Shown piece by piece: positions 25,691 through 38,600 of a DNA stretch of 64,000 nt; within the stretch, counting starts at the first letter, position 1; each line of letters begins with the position of its first letter. The notes under the pieces are model-generated. The model did not search any database. It saw only the letters and a list, made by a program, of their open reading frames with translations, and was not told the origin of the DNA. This DNA is from Escallonia rubra (Eukaryota; Streptophyta; Magnoliopsida; Escalloniales; Escalloniaceae): assembly GCA_033065855.1 (NCBI GenBank), contig JAVXUO010000737.1:62001-126000 (forward strand), given 5' to 3'. A program made the translations under genes and the position numbers.

Positions 25691-27160
25691 GGTCTATTTG
25701 AAATCATTTTCAGTTTTAGTTTTCTGTTTTAAAAAAAACAAAAATTAATTTAGTTTATTTTTATTTTTTACAAAAACAAATGGGTGTTTGATTACCCCAA
25801 GGACCGTTTGACATGCATTTCTTCGCCTCTTTTTTGGCTCAATTTTAAAATTTGGAGAGAAGCCCAAAAAATTGGGGTGTTTGGTAGTGACATTACTTTT
25901 TAAAGAAGCCCAAGTCTTTAAAAAGAGGAAGTGGGTTTTCCAAAAGAGCTTTTAGCTCTTTTTGAAGCCTCTTTTCACGCGGCCCAGATGGCTTCACTTA
26001 TGCGGTCTGGCCTTCGAGTCTTCCTAGCAACAAAAATAAAAGATCTGCCAAATCAAAGAACAAACATTAGGGTTGTCTTCTCTTTGGCCGAATCGCATCT
26101 GAGGAGTCCACAGCCACCGCTCTGCTCGCATCTCATCTCTCACGGGACCACAGCCACCGCCTTCATCGCCAGTCACCGCCTCCGTCCCTTTCAAGAGAGA
26201 TACCACCATCATATCTGTAGAAGTTGTTTGCGTGTGAACATCCAAAACAGCTGGTCACTCTGGCAAAGAGTTGTCAGAATCTGCATCGTGAGGGTTTTCG
26301 ATCGGCGATGCTTCACTATTCGATTCACTTGTACAGTTGATCTTCTCCAGTTTTGTATCTTCATAAGTGGAGCTAAACTCTTTATTCTAGTCAATTAGCT
26401 ACTCCATCACATTGTCCTCCTACATATTCTCCAGATTTGCCAAACCCAGATTGTTCAATATGATCATTTTGGAGGTTAAGATCCACCAAATTTGACCTCC
26501 AAGGGCATATATTTTAACTAGATTGTCAATCTCATTTTCAGCAGGTTGTACTTCAGCTTAGTTTTCACCAGAGCTAGAGGCGATGAAATTGGAGCAATCA
26601 CAAAGGACTCCTCATCACTTGCGGCACTGGAATGGTTCAGGGAAAAAGCATCGTACATGCGGGTTAAATAGTCCTTCGACATCCCTGGCAAGTGAAAGGC
26701 GGGATGTTCGACTCCGGTCCAAGTTTTGAATCAAGAACTAGGAATATAAACGCTTACCATATTTGTAATTTTCATATTCAGTGTGTTACTTATGCTATTT
26801 TTTCTTATATTGGGTTAAGTTTGAGTGAAAAACAGACTACTATTTGAGTAATTTGAAAACATCATCATCATTGCTAATATGGTAAACGTATAAACCACTG
26901 TAATATATTTGTTTACTTATGTTTAATTGTGTGTAAGACATTGTAAGACATCATTGTAATGTATTTGTTTAATTATTTGTAAGACATTATTGTAATACAT
27001 TTGGAGAATTATGTGTAAGACATTGTAATATATCGGTTCAATTATGTTTAATTATGTTAAAATAAATAATAATAATAAAAAAAGCAAAAGAGCTTTCCTA
27101 TCAAACGCTTGGACTTTTATGTTTTTTGAAAAAATAAACTCTGTCAAACAGCCACCAGTT
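25691..27160. mobile_element. Candidate foldback/MITE cluster
   Basis: At 25691-25795 the sequence has the AT-rich look of a plant MITE (ggtctatttgaaatcatttt to gggtgtttgattacc). A second, longer unit seems to start at about 25801 (ggaccgtttgaca) and end near 27153 (tgtcaaacagccacc), which are imperfect inverted ends. Words such as aaaagagctttt and aagcccaagt recur near both ends in opposite orientation. The interior (26040-26250) contains a short leader-like coding stretch without homology that I know. No clear target duplication was found, so the boundaries are uncertain. Confidence 0.45.
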
Positions 27161-27369
27161 TTTTAAACTGGTTCATAGATTTAATTTTCAGGGAAGTCTT
27201 GAATCCATTGGTACTCATCCAAACAAAGAATTTACAAATACTCACTTAAAATTCACATAATAGTAAAAAATGTCCAAACATGATATTTTAAATGAAATGA
27301 TTTGTAAATCAAGGATTTTGAGATGAGAGCATTTAGAAGTATCCAGTATTCAAAATCCCACATCCAACA

Positions 27370-29184
27370 CACACACCAAAGGTTTGTTTGGTTGTTTTGT
27401 ATGTTCTTTGATTGATTTCAGTTGATTTTTGGCTGCTGAAAGGTCAAGGTAGCTTCGATCGATGATCCCGGTGGTAAGGGGTCTTGGTCGTAATGAGGGT
27501 TTATAGTTGGTTTTTCCTATTGAAACAGCTTGTGAGGGGCCCGAGTCGGTGTCTTTTCGGGTTTCAGTTAGTGTTTTGTTGAGCCACAGCGATTGGTGGT
27601 GGTTTGTGAAGGGCTACCAATAGGTTTAGCTCCGGTGATTTCAATGGGTTTGAGGGGCGCTCACGTGGCTTTGTGGTAGACCTGGCAAAATTTGATCCGG
27701 ACCCGCGGGTCTACCCGTACCCGCTCAAAAAACCCGGGTAAGGGTACATAATTCGGAGACCCGCCGAAAACAGAACCGTACCCGAACCGACCTGTAAATT
27801 CCGGTTCGATTTGGGTCGGGTATCGGATACCCGGATTTACCCAGTTGTTTGACTATATATATGATTTTGGGGTTATCCTCTTCATTGTTCTCATTTCTTC
27901 TCTCACTTTTGCCGCCTCTCTCTCAGTCTCTCACCCTCACAATAGTCACAGATCCCCTCTCTCTCACAGATTCATCCTTTCAAGTCTCTCTCTCTCTCTC
28001 TCTCGTAGATTCATCCTTTCAAGTATCTCTCTCACAACGACACCAAAATTGCGACCAAACTACAATACTCCATGGCGCCACGGATCAACCGCAGCTCTGT
28101 CGCCAGTCCCGTCGTCACTCCTCCGTCGCCGTAACCACCGGTCGTTCGGTCGCCACGGTCACTTCATCGCCGACCGTCATGCCGTCACTCTGTCGCCGAT
28201 CAGATCTGTTTGTCGCTGACCAGATCTGCTGTGACCGTTGCTCAAGAGCCAAGGTCAGGCGTTAGCAAGATCAAGGAGAAAAAAATTATGAGTTATTTCA
28301 TCGTCACTCCTGTTCTTGAGAGTCCTGATCTTGAACTTTTTTTGTTTTATTTTGTTAATTCGATAAGGCCTAATCTCGATTTCAGTGTTGAGGTTGTTGG
28401 GTAGACAGTAATAGTAGATCTTGTGGTGGTTGTGTAATGGATTTTGAGATTGTGTAATGGATGTTGAAGAAGTGTTTGTGTACCGAAGGAGGATAAGGAA
28501 AATACGTTCAATAACTTATTAATTATTTGATGTAAGAAAAAAAATGTCAAAAATAATATTTTACCCGCGGGTTTTACCCGATCCGCAAGGGTAGGGTACG
28601 GGCATGGAAAAAGATTACCCGGGAAAAATTGGATAATTTTTACCCGACCCGGGTTTTATCCGTACCCGACCGGATAATACCCGTACCCGGCGGTTTTACC
28701 CGATTGCCAGGTCTACTTTGTGGTAGTGTTTCATAGGGATTGGCAGCAGAACGATGACCGACGAAGGTGGGTTTTCCAGCGCCGGAATGGATCACGGAGA
28801 TCGAGGACATGTAGCACATGTGGGAACTCGTGTTTGGCATTTGAGCTTGTGGCCGGCAGTTTGTTGACGTCTTCTGACCGGTTGTTTTTATTTAGTTTTA
28901 TCTTGTTATAAGTTATATTTATCTTGTTTTAGGTAATTTAATCCTATTTTAGCTGGTTCTAATTATCTGCTTTGTACTCATCCGAAAAAAATTCGTCTTA
29001 TTAGTTGAAGATTTTTATGGTTTGTTTCTTAATTTCGTTATTACTGTTGTAAGTTATATATTGCAATTCCTATCGGATGAGATATCATCCGTATGTCTTT
29101 ACTTGCCTATCTGCAAATATTTTTTAATCTCTTCTATTATTTTTGATATATATTTTTACTCTTCACTCAAAAAAAAAAAAAAAA
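27370..29184 (+). mobile_element. 3' part of a LINE-like retroposon, split by a hAT-like insertion
   Basis: G- and T-rich sequence runs through 27370-27676 and resumes at 28716 after the hAT-like element, continuing to a 3' end with the hairpin cggatga..tcatccg (about 29076-29092) and a terminal A tract (29169-29184). The last 120 bases closely resemble 60589-60704, which also ends in poly(A); shared 3' ends with A tails are the mark of non-LTR retroposons. The 5' boundary and any reverse-transcriptase frame are not visible, so LINE versus SINE remains open. Confidence 0.55.
27677..28715 (+). mobile_element. hAT-like non-autonomous element B, about 1.04 kb
   Basis: The termini are tagacctggcaa and ttgccaggtcta, flanked by a perfect 8-bp duplication, ctttgtgg, at 27669-27676 and 28716-28723. 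Both ends carry dense acccg/cgggt arrays. Internally a TATA-like actatatatatg (about 27850) is followed by a pyrimidine-rich leader with a (TC)n tract (27985-28004). A GC-rich frame then breaks off at about 28219. The 18-base motif agattcatcctttcaagt occurs twice, at about 27968 and 28007. The architecture parallels elements A (4494-5710) and C (45353-46154). Confidence 0.88.
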
Positions 29185-29499
29185 GACTGAGAATTTTTTA
29201 TATTGAGCATTTTCGAATCATTTTTTGTTGCTCTAAAAACTAGTTTTAATGGCAGACACGAAGTTACGATGTGTCGCTCAATTTAATTTATCGCACAAGA
29301 AACAATTTTTAGTCTCGTGTCGCAAAGAAGTGTGTTATACGTTGGGTTTATCTATTCAGAACGCGAGGGACAAAGTCAACCTACGTCCAAACATCCCGCG
29401 ACGTTCAGATGGGCGGGATATAGTCGGTATTAAGCAAATGACCATGGGCACATTTGGGACTTTCACTGATGTCATTCACAGGGTCTTGAAACACAGTAT

Positions 29500-29671
29500 A
29501 GAACTGACCACTCTCTCTCCTCTTGCTCTCTCCACTGCAGTCGTTGTAGCAGCTGATCCAACCCTTCTCCGTCTCGGTAATCATCTCTTTAATCTCTCAT
29601 CAGCTTTGTAATTTATCTCCCCTCTTTGTCGGGAAACCTACGTCTTTGACCAACTCGATATTTTTCCAGGC
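29500..29671 (+). promoter_or_regulatory. RPN2 5' leader with a short leader intron
   Basis: A pyrimidine-rich leader (actctctctcctcttgctct) at about 29508 leads to a donor at 29577 (gtctcg|gtaatc). The acceptor tttttccag ends at 29669, two bases before the start codon at 29672. This implies a 93-base leader intron. The transcription start is not determined. Confidence 0.6.
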
Positions 29672-32600
29672 ATGGCCCGGAATTTAGGGCTTCTGGTTGT
29701 GATTTTATCGGTTACGTCAATCTGCGGCGGAGCTGCGATCTTTACTCCGATCTCGGACGCTCACCGATCCGCCGCGTTGGAGCTTTTTGCGCCGACCGAT
29801 GGATCTTTCGGAAGGTCAATTTAAACCCTAGTTAAACCCCTAAATAATGTTTTCGCATGCACTTGTTTGTCGTGTAACTGCGCTAGTCAGCATTTGATCC
29901 GGTTGCTTCTTTCGTTCCTCTTTGTTTATTAGATCAAAGTAGGTTGTTTTGCGTTCTTCTTGTGTTTGTAGAAACGAAAATTTCCCAAAGACTGGGCCTC
30001 TTTGACGTTTTAGCTACATTTTGAAGCTTAATTTTTTACCGAGATATATATTTGTCCGATTTGACGGTGATTTAAGAACTATTTGACTAGCTATAATGAA
30101 TAAAGTGATGGTGACATCTAATGCTTGTGCACTAGAATAAATAATTGAAAATTTGGTCAAGAAGTGAAAGGAACTCAAATTTTGGGATGGGGGGAGTAAT
30201 TGTACCTGGATGGAATGCGTAAAGGGGAGGTTTTGCAAAAAATAGTCTCAGTGTCGGCAACAAGGAATGGGCGCATCCCAGTGCTTGACTCTTTCACCGT
30301 GGCAACAAGGGTGAGGAACGAACAAGGGGTTGCCATGCCATGGTTGACTGCTTTGCATTGTCCCGTGCTTAGCTCCAATGCGCAGAATCGAAAAAAGACT
30401 ATCTTTCTTTCCTGATATAAGAAGTGATCCCATTTTTTTTCATCGGGTCCGGTTGCTTTCTAACTCTCAGCCACTTGTTAGAAGGAAATTTGAAAAATTC
30501 ATCCTCGAACTATGGCACGATTTGTACTGGAATCAAATAGATAGCACATCCCTACAGGGGTAGTAGTTTAAAACCATTTAATGATCATACTTCCTTAAAT
30601 GGTATGGATATGCAACTAATGTCATAGTTTAAAGGGGGATTTTGCTATTATTTAAGTGCGAGGGGGTTCATGCAATTAATTTAGTGAGAGGGGGATTCTG
30701 CAATCGGTTTGGATGGAACTTTGACAATACTTACTGTGCTTCAGCAAACAAATACGATGTTAAAGTAATGGGACTATATGAAACCGCCACCGCCGCATTT
30801 TCGTTTTAGAGAAATGTACTAAGTAACTTGGAACATGCTTGACAGCTTTGATTTTTTCATTTGAATTGTAAAAGTGTGCTGAGATTGTTTGAGATGACTG
30901 ATGTTGCTTGTAGTGAGACATTTGATTGGTTCCTTTGGGTATGCATTACCTTGTAATGATGCCTCTGTTTTCCTCGAAGAAAACATTATTTTATTCCACG
31001 TGCAAGTGGGTTCTATTGTTAATTCAGCATTAGACGCAGTTGTCATCTGCATGAAATATATCTGGTACTGTTGTATATCATGTTTCTGCTGTGCAATTAC
31101 TTTTCACATGGGTTCATTAATTCAGTTTCGTGTATATTAAAAGAACTAGCTCTACTCCGTGGCATTCAGTCATTTCACTTGGTTTGCATAAGCATGCAAT
31201 TGGTACCTTTCAGTTTTGAGATTTAAAAAACCATTTTTTACCTCTCATAACTTGTTCCAGCTTAGAAGAAGCGTACGAGGCTTTGAGAACATTACAGATT
31301 CTTGGAGTCGACAAAAAGCCCGATATAAGGTCCACCACTTGTACATCTGTGGAAACTACTCTTTGGTCACCAACTTCCAATTTAAAGGATTTGTTCTACG
31401 CGTTGCGAGTTAACACGCTCTTGAAATGCGAGCTTAATGACGAAGCTTTTACGGTATCTTTGAGTTCTTTGCTTCTGCACTTTTGCACGTTTTCTGTGTT
31501 GGAAATTGTCTGTTAAGACTTGTCTTTTTGTCATTAGGCCATCGCTTCAAGGCTAAAAGATTCTGTTAGTGATGCAAGGTCACTGCTTGATTACTACCAC
31601 TCAGTAGGAAGTTTAAGTTTGATCAAGGTATTGATACATTGTGACTCTCATTAAGTTGTCCAGTAGCTTTATGTTTTGGAACCTTGCCGTCTTTCCACTT
31701 TGACCAGTGCTGTGAAAAATCTTGGCTTATACATCATTAACACTTTTACGTGTATAAAATTTCGTACCTTTCTATTATATCTTGCAATATCACTGTCCAA
31801 GAAGCCTTTATCTTTTGTCCTCTTTTCAGTAATGCTTACATACTCTTTGCCTAGATTTCAGTCACAATGTTTTGCTGTGCAGGATCAGACTTCTGAAGTT
31901 GATGTACTCCTTGGAGATGCTGATGGAGTTTTCCGATCCATAAAGGTTGTAATCTACCTCTATGCCGTTATATTGACTACCCTACAACTTATCTTTGAGG
32001 CTTCCCATGTATTTTTGGCTAGTAAATCTATTTCTGTAGTTGGCTGAGCTGATTTAGAAAACTCTGGCAGGCTCTCAGCCAAAGTGATGGACGGTGGCGG
32101 TATAGTTCTAGCAATCCCGAATCTAGTACTTACGCCGCAGGTAACGGCTTGTCCTGAAATGCGACTAATTCTCAAACTCTATAGTTTTGTGGCTATTATC
32201 GTAATAGATGTTTTTTTGATCCTAAGCTTAAGTCTACGTGATAGGCTGCTTAGTTTTCCTTTTTAATTGATTAAGGATCAAGTCTCTTGGATGTTCATCT
32301 GCTTGGGGTTATTAAAATCTTGCAGGAATAGCACTTGAGGCCCTCGCTGGAGTTGTTTCTTTAGCATCTTCTGAGGTCGATCAGTATCTGGTGAGTTGAC
32401 CTGCATTATTATTTTGCTCTAGGAAAAGCTGTCTAGGTTTGATAACATCACAACTCACTTAAGAGAGAGGCTGTGAAACTTTCATTCTTTTTTTTATGGA
32501 CAAGTTAATGGTTTTACTAATAAACATGAGTGATCGGTGCACCCAGTAACACTGCCCAATTACTTACATATCACAGTTCAAGATAACAGTTTAGTTCCCG

Positions 32601-35600
32601 CTGAGAGAATTGGAAACTGATTAACCATACAGCCCCCAACATAAATGCTTCAGCCTCCATAAAAAAAAGTGGGGCGAAGTCAAGTAGCTCTCTTCAAACA
32701 TTGCCATGCAGAGGAATCGCCCATACACCACTACAAGTCTACAATGACCTTAGTTACCAAATACCAACTCCCTCAACTATTCATCCAGCATCTTCACCAA
32801 GGCACCAACCTTGTACAGTGTTTGCAAATCACCACCACACACACCCTCCACTATCATTATCGCGAATCGGCTCTTCATCACATCCCTATGAATCGTAGCA
32901 CAGTAAGTTCTGGCAAAACCAACACGACCTTTCTCAAATCCTCTTTCCAACTTATAATGGAGCCACTACGACCACCTTGCTCAAGAGATTGCCAGCATCA
33001 AAGCCATGCAGCCTAAACTGGTTTGTGCACTTGAACTCTGGGAACAGAAGAACTGCAACGACAGAAACTGCAAATTCAGAGAGGAGAGGGAGACCCTTAC
33101 TTTAGGAAGGCCGGAGGGGTGGTAGTGGTGGTGGTGGATGTAGAGGATGGAGTCCCCACCCCTAACCTCCCGGGTGGAAAATACAAGAACTCTCAAGTGG
33201 AAGAGAGGAAAAAAGGATGCAGGGAGTTTATGCCAATAGGTATCTTGATATTTGGCAGTCATTATGATGCCTCCTGGCAATTTTTCATGCATAACCAGTT
33301 TTAGTTAGCTCACTTAATTGTTGCTTGGTGCTTGCTTATGGTTCTTCACTATTTTTGAGATCTGAGTTATTTTTACAAAGCAGAGAATGGGCAGAGATAA
33401 AATCTACATTTCTTTTTAAAAAATTAGACACGTCTCTCGCTGTGTCTCTCTGTCTCTCTCTCTCTCTCCCCCTCTCCCTCTCCCCATTCCTTTCCAAGTC
33501 ATGCCTGGTTGGAAAACGTCATCATAGGTGTTGCTTTCCGACCAACATATTGCGACCACAGTTTTGCTATACATTATCAAAATTTGTTTGGTTATGCCAA
33601 AGTCCGGGAACGTAATGCAATCCCATATTTTGTTATATGTTAACCAGTAGGTAATGGGCTAAGATATTTGTAAGGTCACCTCACCTTGCCTGAGCTCTTG
33701 GGGACTTTTTTCTAACACGTCTGGTTGCTAAACTTGCTATCTATATGTTGTTTAATTAATGTGTTCCCAATATGTTTGGATTTAATTGACATTTCTTCCT
33801 TATTACTGGCAGATTGGTACACTGAAAAGTGATATTTTGAAGCTTTTTGACAGCATTGAGAAATATGGTACATATTTTTCATGGTTTTTTTTTTCTTCCT
33901 GTATTTTGTGTTTGTTTGTGCTTATCGTTTTATATATTTGTTGTTTACGAAAATAAATGTGACTGAACTGGAACCTATTTGAGAATTGGCTCCTTGTTAT
34001 TTGTTGGTCTGCTGGAGGTTCTACCTTGTGAATAAAAAGCATAATTAGAAATTGTTGTGGAATGTTTACCTTCACCGCGTCTTTTTCTCTGCATGAAGGT
34101 CCCCTTTTATGCCCACTTGTGATATAGGAGGCAAAGTAGTTGAGTAAGCACAGCATATTTCTACCAATAGACGGCTTCAGGTGCCATGACATAACAGAAT
34201 CCATCCCTGAAACCATTACAACTTTATATGAGTTGTTTTAAGTTTAGCCGCCTAAGCTGAAGTCTTATTTCAAAAAAGTATAATAAGAGATAAAAAGATT
34301 CAACCACTTTTTGTCGAACATGATGCAGAAAATTGCAGATGCTAGTACTGAATAATTTACACTCCGCTTAAATGTGTTGCAGGGAATGCTTGATTATACT
34401 TAGGCTTCAAACTAGGTTGCATAAAGAAATGATCCACATAAAGCAATATGGTTGGGTTAATTAGTTTATGGGAAATGCTATTTCGTTTAGCAACGAATGA
34501 GGGGGTGGAATAGCACAATGGGGGCTGGAAATAGCCTCTCCTTTAGTCTATTTCTAAATGGCGCATAATAATGATAAGCATTTTTTTTTCATTGATCATT
34601 CAATGAATTACGTTCCAACAAACTGGTAATCTTGGTCTTAAAATACTTATCAGAGAATATCTTGGTATAAAAGATGTATATTTATTTGTTAGGTTAGTGG
34701 TAAAATCTTTTTCCAGTTATGCATGGTTGCTTTTGTGGATATCTCTTGCTTTCTTGGAGAGCTTAAGTTGCACTTGGATATATAGGTATACAATACTTTG
34801 AAAAACTGACACACACTTGGGCACGTAATATGTTGTTTTCTTTATTGCTCGCACTTTGTTTCACTTGGTTGAGTTAAATTGAAATTTTGTTACGTAATGT
34901 ATGTGACACTTTTGCCATTATGTAGACGACGGGGCCTTTTACTTTGATGAGAAAGTGCTTGATGCACGCGGACAACAGGGCCCTCTTTCAGCCACCTCAG
35001 TGGTCGTTCGTGGGCTGACGGCATTTGCAGCTGCCACTTCTGGAAGTTTGAATGTGTGTGCAATCTAGTGTTTTTTTACACACACACACAGACAGATGAA
35101 TACTTTTTTGCAATGTTCTTCTTAATCATGTTTTTCACTTTGCAGCTTCCAGGAGATAAAATATTGGGGTTGGCAAAATTTTTCCTTGTTGGAATTCCTG
35201 GAAATGCCAAGGATCTATATTACCAAATTGATGCACTGGCTTGCTTGGAGAACAATAGGCAAGTGGTTGCATATGAGTTTCATCTGGTCTTTTCATGAAA
35301 TCTCCTCATATCACGATTGATGCTACCCCATTATGTGCATATGCGATCATGATTCTTGTCTTGCTGCATATAGTGCTTGCAACCACTCATAGCTTCTTTC
35401 TGCCTTTCAATTTACGGGCTTCTTGTTTATTGGTGGATATGGGGAAATGCAAAGAGTTAAGATAGCAGCTATGTCTTGTAAATAGTTGAAAATAGTTTAC
35501 AAGTGGTAACCACTATCTTACACTATTACATTAGTGTTTTCTTCAACATGGCTCTTGTTCTGGTTGTCAGGGTGGCAATTCCTCTGATTTTATCACCTCC

Positions 35601-38600
35601 AGCAACTGTGCTTTCACTGACTAGTGAAGAAAAGTTCAAGGTCTGTCTCCTTAACTAGTCTTAACTCTTAATCCTGTTGGTAAGAGGTTTTGTTTTATAC
35701 TTGTCAACAAAGTCTTGAATATCAAGGGCATGTAACATGAGTTTTAAAGTTGTTATCTCTATTTTATCGCGCTAGCCGCTAGGCAAAGAGTGAAGATCTG
35801 AAAATTAATTTTTACTATTCATCTACCTTACTAGGTGATAGTAATCTCAAAAGATGATTGGTAGGTTTACTTATAAATTAGTAAGACAAATACATGGTAC
35901 ACTGGATTTCCTCTTTGATTGTTTGACACGTCCAATTTTTAAGCACAATTGTATGACTGCCAATAGCACATTGCATCGTTACGCAATACGGGCGTACTTG
36001 ATGCCGAGAACCAAACTCCCTTTCCCTCGAAGCGCCCGATAAATACTTTTGTCGCTTAGACACCCTCTATTACAACCCTTTGGAGACTAGACTAGCATAA
36101 TTTTGCGTGTCAATCAGCATCTAGGTTCTGTTTATATGGTTCTTTAAGATAAAGTACTTGTGCAGATAGTTCAGGTGGCTTGTATGCGCATGTTTTTCCC
36201 CTAACATCATTGTTCTTATCAGGTAAGGGTGAATACTGTGTTGGGGCGCGCTGCACCTCCTCTATCAGTAAAACTAATGCAAGTCTTCAACGATGGTTCA
36301 AAGGATGCCTCCATTATTGCCCAGGTGCTGCATGAATTTGTAAACTTTCGGTCATCTAACTTATATGCATCACAATCCTTCAATCTTTTCTGTTAATTAC
36401 ATGTGCAATGGTAGGCATTTCTGACCTGTAGATTGTATCAATTGCGTTAATTACTCTGTGCACTTGACATGTCATGATCATGATCAGGAACTCAAGTTTG
36501 ATGCTGAAAATGGCATCCATGTCCTGGATGGTTTGCCTAAGAGTGTCGATGTTGGGAACTATGTTTTTGTTGTGGAGGTAGTTCTTTTTTGTAAGCATTA
36601 TAGTTTCATGCATCGAAGCTTGGCTCTTTCCTTTCATCCAAAATTTGACAACATCCTTTTTCTGGTTTGGTAGATTGTGCTTCATGATCCTGAGAACAAG
36701 AAACTTTATGCTACCGGTGGCCGAATAAAAGTACCAATATATGTCACAGGTGTTATCAAAGTTGACAGTGCAGAAATTGCAGTTCTTGAGAGTGATCACG
36801 GGAGCATAGAAACTCAGAGAAAGTATGTTTTTTATCCTCTTATCCACTCTGATGCCCATTAGAGCGTATTTTTTGCTTGTGAACTTGAGGCCTATTAATA
36901 TAGTAGACTTTTAACCCCAAGTTTGTACATGCATTGTGTTCTCTATAACTACTTGAAAGTGATCATGGGAGCATAGAAAATCATGAAAGACAGACAAAAT
37001 ATTTTATTTACCCTCTTAGATGCATTATATGTGGGCACGGTTCCTAATATAACATGAATATAGGCGAATTTTTTGCTCATGAACTTGAGGCTTAGTAATA
37101 TACTGGTCTTTAACACCAAGTGAGTTCATGCAATGTGTTCTCTAGAATTGCTTCTGAAATGGTCTACATGACGATTTGTTAGCAGTTCATTCCTTGGAAA
37201 TGAGCTGATCAATTTGTCTTTCTCCGTTTCATTACATTCCTTCTTCTGTGTGATGTAGTAATGCACTGGATTAATATACGATGCACTGTTCTCTGTCTTC
37301 AATATTTTCTGCAATTAACATATTTATGATGCAGACTAACCTTTTGTGTCTTCAATTACAACTAGTAAAGATCCGAAGTATTTGGACAAGCGCATTTAAG
37401 GCAGGCATGGGGCTGTAAGATGCAGCTTTCTGAAACCATTTTTAGATCAATCTTGGGCTTAGTTATTGCCTGAAAGAAACGAACCTTGGGCTCGGTTTGG
37501 TTTTAGATATACATGCTTGAACTAGCGAATCAATCTGAGCCCAAGTGTTCATGAACACTTTAGTGCATTTGAGGATTTACTTGCAGTCTTTTGGTTCTTT
37601 CTCACTTAAGAAAACTACAAATTTAAAGATGACATTCTCTGCCATTCTAGCATATATCTTTCTCATTGTTACTTCGAAGTTAATTGCATCCGTTTATATG
37701 TGATCTACATTTATTAGCATACTTGTTATAAAACATTTCTTTGCGTTGATCATTACATTACATACATTATGTCCTTGGTTACAAATCTATGGACTCTCCT
37801 TTGTTTTAAACTGTCTATTAAGCCAGTCTAATGACACAAATGTGCTTCCCTAGCTGCTGGATTAGCCCTTTCCTGCCTTCAATTGGGTATAGCTAGTTTT
37901 ATGCTGGGCATAGCTACTACCTGAGCAAGTATATTTTGCTGTTGTAGCTCCTCCAACTTGATTAGCTACTTGCGGGTGCTGTTTTCTTTTGAATCTTCAT
38001 GCTGCTTTCTCAGTATTTCTCCATACTACTTCAATTTTGTTTAACGCCAGTTTACACTACTGTGCCTATGGGATCACTCATGTATTTAGACCTTGTCACA
38101 TATGTTATTTGGTGAGACCTCATTGCTTGGCTCAAAATGTAAGACATTGGGTCCGTTAAATGTTAGGAAAGGAAAGGAACCTGAAGATCATTTTAGCCAG
38201 GTCATGGCATTTTTTCTCGCTTGTCCATTATGGTCGTTTGATGTTATTCTTGTTTCAATGCTTTTGGTGTTAGTTAGTTAAACATTATGTAAAGGTGAAA
38301 TTTGACAACTGATGTCTACCTCGTGTAATGCCTTTCTTTAGGCTAGATTTACCTGGGGAGAATGCTGTTGCTTTATCAGCAAACCACCTTCAAAAGCTGA
38401 GGCTATCCTTTGAATTAACCACTCCTCTCGGGCATGCTTTTAAACCGCACCAGGTATGTGACTAGCTTTTTGTTTGCTGCTTTGATGGTTCTTTACTATC
38501 TAGTTAGTTGAAAATTTTTGTCCACTACAGGCCTTCCTCCGGTTGAGGCACGAGACCGAAGTTGAGCATATCTTTGTGGTGGGAAATTCAGGGAAGCAGT

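Noticed and set aside
35261..35280. GT donor (caa|gtggtt) for RPN2 intron 9
   Set aside because: It shifts the frame at exon 10; the GC donor two bases into gcaagt keeps the conserved protein.
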